A stretch of DNA of 17,172 nucleotides from JAEDES01 sp964470055 (GTDB taxonomy: Bacteria > Bacillota_I > Bacilli_A > RF39 > UBA660), in NCBI GenBank assembly GCA_964470055.1, contig CAYXZZ010000032.1:1-17172 (forward strand), in the 5' to 3' direction. Shown in pieces: positions 1-5,869 of the stretch. The translations under genes were made by a program, and so were the position numbers. The notes beneath the pieces were generated by a model that made no database searches, was not told the origin of the DNA, and saw only the letters and a program-made list of their open reading frames with translations. The stretch's first letter is position 1. Every line of letters begins with the position of its first letter.

Positions 1-103
1 TGCCAAAGTTGCATAGCTATATTTTCCAGATAAATATTTACTTACTATTTCTGTTCATTCTTCATCAGAAAATCTTATAAATTTTTGACCTTTTTTTAGT
101 CAT
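1..103 (-). pseudogene. IS3-type transposase OrfA fragment, frameshifted
   Basis: A strong ribosome binding site (AAAGGAGG, 113-120) lies 9 bases before an ATG at 103. The annotated frame breaks after about 12 codons at tandem TGA stops. Shifting frame after an A7 run (91-97 on the plus strand) gives M-T-K-K-G-Q-K-F-I-R-F-S-D-E-E, then one TGA, then a stretch ending EIVSKYLSGKYSYATLA. This resembles the N-terminal helix-turn-helix segment of IS3-family OrfA proteins. One extra A and one nonsense codon therefore separate it from an open frame. The family call is from memory of the motif, and the gene continues beyond the window. Confidence 0.5.
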
Positions 104-184
104 TAGAAAACACCTCCTTTCTGAAGTGATATGATAACATATTTTTAAAACTTGTTTTTTTATTTTGAATACTCTATGGGGCAT

Positions 185-215
185 TTCACACACTAGGTGT
201 TTTTTATGTTATACT
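185..215 (+). promoter_or_regulatory. Putative promoter of the M50 peptidase gene
   Basis: An extended -10 (TG, one base, TATACT; TATACT at 210-215) lies 24 bases before the ATG at 240. TTCACA at 185-190 is a possible -35, but its spacing of 19 is long. The extended -10 is the convincing part. Confidence 0.4.
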
Positions 216-239
216 AAAACTAAGAAAAGAGGTAAAGAT

Positions 240-1376
240 ATGAGTAAAAATAAAAAGAAAGCACAAAATAAATCTCTAATTGAAAAAATAAGCCCATTAA
301 CACTAATCATTATAACAGGCCTATTCTTTGGAGGTTTACTAATTATTATAGATGAAGTTTATTCAAAAGGAGAACTTGAAGACATTCTAGTTCCAATAAT
401 CGGCCTTGTAGTACTATATATATCAATGTATATACAAATAATAATCCACGAATTAGGACATCTAATTTTTGGTCTAATATCAAAATATGAATTTGTCTCA
501 TTTAGAATCGGTAGCCTAATGCTAATAAAAAATAAAAACAAGTTCAAAATAAAAAAATTTAAAATCGTCGGAACTAGTGGACAATGTCTAATGTCACCAC
601 CAGAACTAGTAGATAACAAAATACCAGTTATCCTATATAACTTAGGAGGAACACTTTTAAACTTAATAATAAGTACATTATCATTCATAATTGCACATTA
701 CACAAAAGACCTAACTTTAAGTTATTCACTACAAATTTTTGGTCTTGTTGGTATGTTATGTGCTGCACAAAATGGTATTCCAATGAAAACTGCTGAAATT
801 AATAACGATGGTTTAAATGCTATTTCTCTTTCCAAACATCCTGAGGCACAAAAAGCATTTTGGATTCAACTAAAGATCAATGCAGAAACATCCAACGGTA
901 AAAGATATAAAGATATGCCAGCCGAATGGTTTCAAATGCCAAAAGACAAAGATATGAAAAATACAATGATTGCAACTCTAGGTGTAGGAGCATGCAGCTA
1001 TATGATGGAACAACACAACTTTGAAGAAGCCAATAAAGCAATAAAACATCTCTTAAAAATTAAAAGTGGCCTTATTGGTATTCATAAAAATCTTTTAATT
1101 ATAGATCAAATTTATTGTGAACTTATTAATGAAAACTATGAAGAAGCAAAAAAACTGTTAACCCCATCCCTAAAAAACTTCATGCTTTCAATGAAAGATT
1201 ACCCATCAATAATTAGAACAGAATATACCATTACCTTATTACTTGATAAAGATCAAAATAAAGCCAATGAAATAAAAAAGAAATTTATCTCACGAGGAAA
1301 AACTTACCCCTATTCTGCCGATATTAAATCTGAAAAAGAACTAATAGACATCGCAACAAATATAAGTAAAAACTAA
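240..1376 (+). CDS. Membrane M50-type (site-2-protease-like) metallopeptidase
   Basis: A 378-aa membrane protein. The start at 240 is chosen because AGAGG lies 7 bases upstream; an upstream in-frame ATG at 165 has no ribosome binding site. Hydrophobic segments lie at about 21-38, 50-69, 128-154 and 163-180. The zinc-site motif HELGH is at residues 70-74 inside the second segment, followed by an N-L-G-G near 134-137 and an N-N-D-G at 188-191. This order matches intramembrane M50 metallopeptidases (HExxH, then a later Asp ligand). The soluble C-terminal half (about 200-378) is helical and TPR-like in character (for example the stretch around YEEAKKLL) and may bind a partner. The substrate is unknown. 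The gene is monocistronic and converges on fhs. Confidence 0.7.
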   Translation: MSKNKKKAQNKSLIEKISPLTLIIITGLFFGGLLIIIDEVYSKGELEDILVPIIGLVVLYISMYIQIIIHELGHLIFGLISKYEFVSFRIGSLMLIKNKNKFKIKKFKIVGTSGQCLMSPPELVDNKIPVILYNLGGTLLNLIISTLSFIIAHYTKDLTLSYSLQIFGLVGMLCAAQNGIPMKTAEINNDGLNAISLSKHPEAQKAFWIQLKINAETSNGKRYKDMPAEWFQMPKDKDMKNTMIATLGVGACSYMMEQHNFEEANKAIKHLLKIKSGLIGIHKNLLIIDQIYCELINENYEEAKKLLTPSLKNFMLSMKDYPSIIRTEYTITLLLDKDQNKANEIKKKFISRGKTYPYSADIKSEKELIDIATNISKN

Positions 1377-1405
1377 AACGATTTCCAAAAAAGAAATCGT
1401 TTTTT
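1375..1405. terminator. Bidirectional intrinsic terminator
   Basis: Perfect 11-bp stem (1375-1385 with 1393-1403), 7-base A-rich loop, and a T run on the plus strand with T-rich sequence on the minus side. It starts within the stop codon of the M50 gene and lies just past the fhs stop, so it can serve both convergent genes. Confidence 0.85.
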
Positions 1406-1406
1406 C

Positions 1407-3023
1407 TTATGATAAACCTACTATACTGCCATCTATTAAATCAATTTTTTCATAATTTGGTTTTCTAGATAATCCAGGCATTGTCATAATATCCCCTAAC
1501 AAGACCGTAATAAAACGTGCTCCATTATAAAGATGTACATCTCTAACATAAATAGTAAAGTCAATTGGGGCTCCGACTGCTTTCGCATCATCAGAAAAAG
1601 AATATTGTGTCTTTGCAACACAAATCGGAAAATAACCAAGTCCTTTTTCCTCAAATTCACATAACTTTTTCAAAGCAACATCACTAAATTCTATAGAAGT
1701 AGCCCTATAAATCTCAAAAGCTATCTTTTTAATTTTTTCTACTAAACTAAGTTCATCTTCATAAAGTAATCTAAAATTATTTTCTTTCTTACAAGCCTCT
1801 ACAACTTTTTCTGCAACCGAAACAGCACCAGAGCCACCGTCAGAATATGCCCTACTTTCAGAAAAATTTGCAGCATTTTCTAAACAACACTCTTCAACTA
1901 TCTTAATTTCCGAATCTAAATCAGTATCATATCGATTCAAACAAACAATTACATTGTCACAATATTTTTTCATATTTTCAATATGTCTAATCAAATTAGC
2001 AAGGCCACTCCTTAACGCCACATTATTTTCCTTATAAATATCCTCTTTATTTACTCCACCATGATATTTAAGCGCCTTAATAGTTGCAACTAATACAACC
2101 GCATCAGGAGTAAATTCCGCATTACGACATTTAATATCAAAAAATTTTTCAGCCCCAAGATCTGCTCCAAAACCAGCCTCAGTTATAACATAATCACCAA
2201 GTCTTAAACCATAATTCGTAGCAACAACACTATTACAACCATGAGCTATATTCGCAAAAGGACCACCATGAATAAGTACTGGATTTCCCTCTAATGTTTG
2301 AACCAAGTTTGGCAAAAAAGCATCCTTAAGTAAAGTAGTCATAGCACCTTCTACTTTCAAATCTTTAGCAAAAATCATCTCTTTATTACTATTATATCCA
2401 ACTACAATTTTGCCTAATCGTTGCTTCAAATCATCCAATGAATTTGCCAAACAAAATAATGCCATAATCTCACTAGCCGCAGTAATAGAAAAACTATCTT
2501 TTCTACCAGAAACCACTACTTCTCTAAGTGCTCGATCATTTACATCTAAACATCTACCAAAACTTACCTCTTGAATATCTAAAGCATTACCAAAATAAAT
2601 ATGATTATCAATTGCAGCACATAACAAATTATTAGCCGCTGTAATCGCATGAAAATCACCAGTAAAATGTAAATTTATATCTTCCATTGGTATAACTTGG
2701 CTATATCCACCACCAGTAGCGCCACCTTTCATCCCAAAAACAGGTCCCATCGAAGGTTCACGCAATACCCCAATCGCATTTTTCCCAATTTTTCTTAACG
2801 CGTCAACTAATCCTATAGAAACAGTTGTTTTTCCCTCACCATAAGGAGTCGGACTAATCGCAGTTACTAAAATAAGTTTACTTTTCTTTTCACCAGCAAC
2901 ATTTTTAATTTTAGCCTTATCATTACCATATAAAATCAAATCTTTCTCATCAAGATTAATCATTTTTCCAATCTCTCTAATATCTTTTTTCACTACACTA
3001 TTCGCAATTTCAATATCTGTCAT
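1407..3023 (-). CDS. fhs: Formate-tetrahydrofolate ligase
   Basis: ATP-dependent ligation of formate to tetrahydrofolate, giving 10-formyl-THF for one-carbon metabolism; a cytoplasmic enzyme. The 538-aa product has the family's P-loop at residues 59-67 (TPYGEGKTT), then the conserved stretch REPSMGPVFGMKGGATGGGY (88-107) and the LHFTGDFHAI region (119-127). Length is close to the usual 550-560. The ATG at 3023 is preferred; a TTG directly before it (3026) is possible. No ribosome binding site lies at normal linear distance. The nearest, GGGAGGTG at 3052-3059, is separated from the ATG by a 21-base hairpin. The leader is interrupted by a group II intron remnant that carries an IS4 derivative. 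Confidence 0.95.
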   Translation of the reverse strand: MTDIEIANSVVKKDIREIGKMINLDEKDLILYGNDKAKIKNVAGEKKSKLILVTAISPTPYGEGKTTVSIGLVDALRKIGKNAIGVLREPSMGPVFGMKGGATGGGYSQVIPMEDINLHFTGDFHAITAANNLLCAAIDNHIYFGNALDIQEVSFGRCLDVNDRALREVVVSGRKDSFSITAASEIMALFCLANSLDDLKQRLGKIVVGYNSNKEMIFAKDLKVEGAMTTLLKDAFLPNLVQTLEGNPVLIHGGPFANIAHGCNSVVATNYGLRLGDYVITEAGFGADLGAEKFFDIKCRNAEFTPDAVVLVATIKALKYHGGVNKEDIYKENNVALRSGLANLIRHIENMKKYCDNVIVCLNRYDTDLDSEIKIVEECCLENAANFSESRAYSDGGSGAVSVAEKVVEACKKENNFRLLYEDELSLVEKIKKIAFEIYRATSIEFSDVALKKLCEFEEKGLGYFPICVAKTQYSFSDDAKAVGAPIDFTIYVRDVHLYNGARFITVLLGDIMTMPGLSRKPNYEKIDLIDGSIVGLS

Positions 3024-3029
3024 CAAATC

Positions 3030-3050
3030 AGTCGAGTAGACGACTCGACT
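3030..3050 (-). promoter_or_regulatory. Hairpin between the substitute Shine-Dalgarno and the fhs start
   Basis: AGTCGAGT pairs perfectly with ACTCGACT across a 5-base loop (CGTCT). Upstream on the transcript is AGGGAGGTG (3060-3052) and downstream is GATTTG then ATG. With the hairpin folded, the gap between the GG of the Shine-Dalgarno and the start codon shrinks from 30 to about 9 bases, a normal spacing. The same stem appears to be the 3' terminus of the group II intron remnant (it would end ...CTACTCGAC at 3031). Confidence 0.6.
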
Positions 3051-3102
3051 ACACCTCCCTTTCTTTCACTAGTGAGAGGAAGTCTGTCCCCCTCACGGAA
3101 CC

Positions 3103-3122
3103 ACAATGCTGTCAACTTAAGA
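3103..3122 (+). repeat. Left terminal inverted repeat of the IS4 derivative
   Basis: ACAATGCTGTCAACTTAAGA, an exact reverse complement of 3581-3600. The base inside the repeat differs (C here, A at the other end) and the outer flanks do not match, so the repeat is exactly 20 bp. Confidence 0.9.
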
Positions 3123-3275
3123 CAATATTGTGGTTATTTTCATTTTCACATATTATATCTAATATTAGTTGAATATTTATTTCTTCCACTTGTATATGCT
3201 TTTCTAATATATGATTTATTTGGATTTATTACAACCAAATTTTTTTCTGCCTTTTCCAAAATTATATCATATAAT

Positions 3276-3434
3276 TCACATTTTTTCTAAGAACCAAATT
3301 AAATCAACACCAAGATATCCTCTATCGAAGATTATTATGCTTTTTGTTAAATCTATAATTTTTCCTGCTTCTATTACATTTATTTTTGCAAGACTTTTTT
3401 CTCCTTGTTCACAGTCGACTATTATAGCATCTAT
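3276..3434 (-). pseudogene. IS4-family transposase fragment
   Basis: A 52-codon open stretch on the minus strand contains D-A-I-I-V-D-C-E-Q-G-E-K-S-L-A-K-I-N, then IIIFDRGYLGVDLIWFLEKM, then TGA. The DRGY motif followed by a D-L-I-x-F-L-E helix is the hallmark around the second catalytic Asp of IS4-family DDE transposases. Stops and frame changes surround it and the rest of the enzyme is missing, so it is inactive. Confidence 0.7.
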
Positions 3435-3580
3435 TATAAATTCATTTTCCTATTTCTAATAAAACTTTTTTGAGTATTTTTATAATTTTCACAGTTTTCA
3501 CTTTTTATTATAATATTTTTTAAACTTCTTTCTATTCTTTTATATGACATATGATACTACTTATTATCATACCAAATTTT

Positions 3581-3600
3581 TCTTAAGTTGACAGCATTGT
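3581..3600 (-). repeat. Right terminal inverted repeat of the IS4 derivative
   Basis: Exact 20-bp inverse partner of 3103-3122; the intron 5' remnant (ending ...CTCTAGCAAAG on the minus strand) abuts its outer edge. Confidence 0.9.
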
Positions 3601-3673
3601 CTTTGCTAGAGATTACCACGTTGGGTTTCCACCAACTATATATTAAGCACCAAACTGGCGCACCCTCACAGAC

Positions 3674-3682
3674 ATTATATCA
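3674..3682 (-). promoter_or_regulatory. Extended -10 promoter of fhs
   Basis: On the minus strand, TG-A-TATAAT (TATAAT at 3679-3674) lies 10 bases before the deduced 5' intron boundary. No clear -35 is seen, as is allowed for extended -10 promoters. Transcription would start at about 3667, so the original leader before the intron arrived would have been only about 20 bases. Confidence 0.65.
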
Positions 3683-3795
3683 TAAAACTACTAAACTTGT
3701 TTTTTCATTCAAATTCTTCACACCTTTTCAAGATTTCATCAAAATAATTTCTAATTTTCAAACCAAAACCTCATCAAATTCAAAAAAAGTCCCAT
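3683..3795. other. Divergent intergenic stretch with no recognised element
   Basis: Between the fhs promoter and the promoter of the surface-protein gene. It is AT-rich, with no coding signal, RNA structure or repeat that I can support. Confidence 0.5.
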
Positions 3796-3824
3796 TTGTC
3801 AGAAAATTTATTTAGTGTTATCAT
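3796..3824 (+). promoter_or_regulatory. Promoter of the adhesin-sortase operon
   Basis: TTGTCA (3796-3801), a 17-base spacer, and TATCAT (3819-3824) preceded by TG at 3816-3817. The ATG follows 33 bases later behind AAAGGAGGAATTAT. Confidence 0.75.
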
Positions 3825-3856
3825 CAAAGCCGTTAAGAAAAAAAAGGAGGAATTAT

Positions 3857-5290
3857 ATGAAAAAAAGAACAATTTTCTTAATACTAACAATATCTTTGTT
3901 TACTCTTTGTCAAACAAAAACAGTAAAAGCAACTTCAGCAACATTTTATGAGAGTGACTACATCCCAAATATCTGGATGAACAAAAAGAATCCTAATGAT
4001 GGACTAATCTACTATAATCAAGCCCGTTTCTTTAAAGAAACATCCACCAATAATATCGCCTACTGCATAGAACCTTTTATATTTTTCAATCAAAATAATT
4101 CATATATTGAAACTGAAACACCAAATAATTATACACAAGAACAAATAACAAATATGACCTTAATATCTCATTTTGGATATGGCTATGAAAATCACACAGA
4201 ACCAAAATGGTACGCAATAACACAAATGATGTTGTGGAAAATTGCAGAACCAAATGGCTATTACTACTTTAGCGAATATAAAAATGGTCCAGAAGTAAAT
4301 ATGTTTGAAGACGAAATAAATGAACTAAATAATCTTGTTGAAAATTATAAAAAAAACATCTCATTTAACAATCAAGTATTCACTATTGTCAAAAACTCTA
4401 TATTTTCCAAAACAGATCTAAATAACGTCATTTCTAACTATGAAACATCCTCAGACAATGCCACAATAGAAAATAATACTTTGACTATAAAAGATTTACC
4501 TATCGGTACTCATACAATCACCTTCACAAGAAAAAGTACCTTATACAATCGACCAATACTCTTTTATCAATCTGATACTAATCAAGATATTCTAGAAACA
4601 GGCGACCCTCTTCCAAACGAAAACACTATAACTATAAAAGTCATCAATACAACTGTTAAGGTTTATAAATATGACAAAGGAACAGTAGGACCAACTCCTC
4701 AAGGAGATGCCTCTCTTGCAGGTGCAGTATTTGCTTTATACACACAAAATCATCAGTATATAAAAGACATAATCATTGAAGAAACAACACCTACCATAAT
4801 TGAAAATCTTGACTTTGGTACTTATTATTTAAAAGAAAAAACTCCAGGTGCCGGATATAAATTAAATAAAAATAACTTTTATTTTACAATTAGCACTACA
4901 CAGACAACAACCAAAGTAACAATCTTTAATGAAGTTATAAAAGGAAAATTACAACTAAAAAAAGAATATGGGTATGCTAATAATTTCCAACCAGAAGAAA
5001 ATATCAGTTTCAACATCTATGATAAAAATGATAACCTTATCAAGACCATCACAACTAACAGTGAAGGAATTGCCGAAATTACTCTTCCTTATGGAAAATA
5101 CAAACTCCTTCAACTAACTACAACGGAAGGATATCAAAAAATAGAGCCAATCACTTTTGAAATAGCCACAGAAGAAACAATCTATTACAATTTAAAAAAT
5201 TATAAAATCGAAGTCCCAAACACAAAAACAAAATCATTATTTCAACAAATACTTGATTTTCTTAAGGAATTACTATGTGGAAAAAAATAA
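3857..5290 (+). CDS. Secreted thioester-domain / Cna-B surface adhesin
   Basis: A 477-aa secreted surface protein. The start at 3857 follows a perfect AAAGGAGG. A signal peptide covers residues 1 to about 25-28 (MKKR, hydrophobic core, cleavage near VKA or TSA). Residues 30-200 look like a thioester domain: Cys70 in AYCIEP and Gln123 in TQMMLW have the spacing and context of the Cys-Gln thioester used to bind host amines covalently. A Cna-B/SpaA domain follows (about 285-375) with Lys in VKVYKYD, Glu in YLKEKTPGAGY and Asn in IFNE, the intramolecular isopeptide set. A second such domain (about 376-455) has Gln (KLLQL) in place of the Glu. The tail reads VPNTKTKS and then a short amphipathic end with no hydrophobic anchor. 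It overlaps the sortase gene by 16 bp. Confidence 0.8.
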   Translation: MKKRTIFLILTISLFTLCQTKTVKATSATFYESDYIPNIWMNKKNPNDGLIYYNQARFFKETSTNNIAYCIEPFIFFNQNNSYIETETPNNYTQEQITNMTLISHFGYGYENHTEPKWYAITQMMLWKIAEPNGYYYFSEYKNGPEVNMFEDEINELNNLVENYKKNISFNNQVFTIVKNSIFSKTDLNNVISNYETSSDNATIENNTLTIKDLPIGTHTITFTRKSTLYNRPILFYQSDTNQDILETGDPLPNENTITIKVINTTVKVYKYDKGTVGPTPQGDASLAGAVFALYTQNHQYIKDIIIEETTPTIIENLDFGTYYLKEKTPGAGYKLNKNNFYFTISTTQTTTKVTIFNEVIKGKLQLKKEYGYANNFQPEENISFNIYDKNDNLIKTITTNSEGIAEITLPYGKYKLLQLTTTEGYQKIEPITFEIATEETIYYNLKNYKIEVPNTKTKSLFQQILDFLKELLCGKK

Positions 5291-5829
5291 TTATCACCTT
5301 AATATTTCTTCTTATATATTCCCTAGTTTGTATAGTTATTTACTCTAAGTATAAAAATACAACTATTCCTCAAAAAATCATAACTGTCCTTTCTGAAAAA
5401 ATAAGTACTCCACATATCTCTTTAAAAGAACCAGAAGAACACCCAATCGGTTCCATTATCATAAAAAAAATAAATCTCGCAGAAGAGCTTTACGAAATAA
5501 ACAGTCCTAAAAATAATATTGAAGAACACGTAACAATCTTAAAATATTCAGAAGAGCCTAATACAGAAAACAGCACATTTTTTCTTGCCGCACATTCAGG
5601 AACAGGAAAAATTGCCTACTTTGAAGAACTAGACCAACTATCCATAAACGATTTAGTAATCTTAGAATATAAAAACAAAACATATACCTACAAAGTCAAA
5701 AATATTTGGACTGAACAAAAAACAGGAACCATTACTATTCCAAATGAAAATACTAACCAACTAATTTTAACAACTTGTCATCCTACAAAAGATAATTATC
5801 AACTAATAATTAACTGTACAAAAATATAA
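5275..5829 (+). CDS. Sortase family transpeptidase (class D/E-like)
   Basis: A 184-aa membrane-anchored cysteine transpeptidase, probably dedicated to the upstream adhesin. ATG at 5275 follows AAGGAA at normal spacing and overlaps the adhesin's end. An N-terminal membrane segment covers residues 4-23, then the sortase domain: catalytic His107 in LAAHSGTG and Cys168 in LTTCHP. The usual Arg, about 8 residues after the Cys, appears to be Gln176 (NYQLII), so the canonical His-Cys-Arg triad is incomplete. Total length fits small housekeeping or pilin sortases. The exact class is uncertain. Confidence 0.82.
   Translation: MWKKIIITLIFLLIYSLVCIVIYSKYKNTTIPQKIITVLSEKISTPHISLKEPEEHPIGSIIIKKINLAEELYEINSPKNNIEEHVTILKYSEEPNTENSTFFLAAHSGTGKIAYFEELDQLSINDLVILEYKNKTYTYKVKNIWTEQKTGTITIPNENTNQLILTTCHPTKDNYQLIINCTKI
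5281..5287 (+). other. A AAA AAA slippery heptamer directly before the adhesin stop
   Basis: In the adhesin frame the codons read GGA AAA AAA TAA. A -1 slip on this dnaX-type heptamer would continue with ATA ATT ATC in the sortase frame. The sortase Shine-Dalgarno (AAGGAA, 5264-5269) lies 11-13 bases upstream of the slip site, near the distance at which internal Shine-Dalgarno sequences stimulate -1 frameshifting. No downstream stem-loop is visible. Confidence 0.35.
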
Positions 5830-5833
5830 AAGA

Positions 5834-5869
5834 GCTAAAGAGTAATTCTACTCTATAGCCCTTATTTTT
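5834..5869. terminator. Bidirectional terminator between sortase and S41 protease
   Basis: An 11-position stem with one A-A mismatch (5834-5844 with 5849-5859), loop ATTC, then a T run from 5865 on the plus strand; an A-rich flank on the other side gives Ts on the minus strand. Confidence 0.75.

Larger units (their letters stand above)
3103..3600 (-). mobile_element. Internally deleted IS4-family element (MITE-like, 498 bp)
   Basis: Bounded by perfect 20-bp inverted repeats. The inside carries a decayed piece of an IS4-type transposase on the minus strand. It sits inside the group II intron remnant, between the domain I part and the last bases of domain V. No target duplication is visible, which fits a deletion next to the element after insertion. 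Confidence 0.75.
3031..3663 (-). mobile_element. Group II intron remnant in the fhs leader
   Basis: On the minus strand the element starts GTGCGCCAG at 3663, the GUGYG-type 5' end of bacterial group II introns, followed by a domain-I-like GTTGGTGGAAACCCAAC hairpin. After the nested IS4 piece, the 3' part starts GGTTC (the usual 3' strand of domain V), continues through stem-loops as in domain VI, and ends CTACTCGAC at 3031, with an A 7 bases from the end as expected for a branch point. Only about 135 intron bases remain; the reverse transcriptase ORF and most of domains I-V are missing, so splicing should be dead. Joining the flanks gives GTGAGG + TGATTTG + ATG, an excellent ribosome binding site, which supports both boundaries. 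Confidence 0.65.

Noticed and set aside
1..103. UGA read as Trp (code 4), because the orfA fragment would gain a Trp at its internal TGA
   Set aside because: Intact genes use TGG for Trp and have no internal TGA, and the orfA fragment also carries a frameshift, so it is simply broken.
3082..3673. A folate-type riboswitch (THF or ZTP) before fhs, suggested by GTCTGT (3673-3668) pairing with ACAGAC (3087-3082) on the minus strand
   Set aside because: The conserved cores of THF and ZTP riboswitches are not found, and the GUGCGCC start, the domain-V-like GGTTC and the exon joint that restores a ribosome binding site fit a group II intron much better.
3072..3815. Short plus-strand reading frames across the fhs leader
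   Set aside because: They are antisense to intron and IS4 sequence, lack ribosome binding sites and have no protein-like conservation pattern.
3908..3913. Lipoprotein signal in the adhesin (Cys18 in LFTLC)
   Set aside because: The residue before Cys is Leu, which does not fit a lipobox; a normal cleavage site follows at about 25-28.
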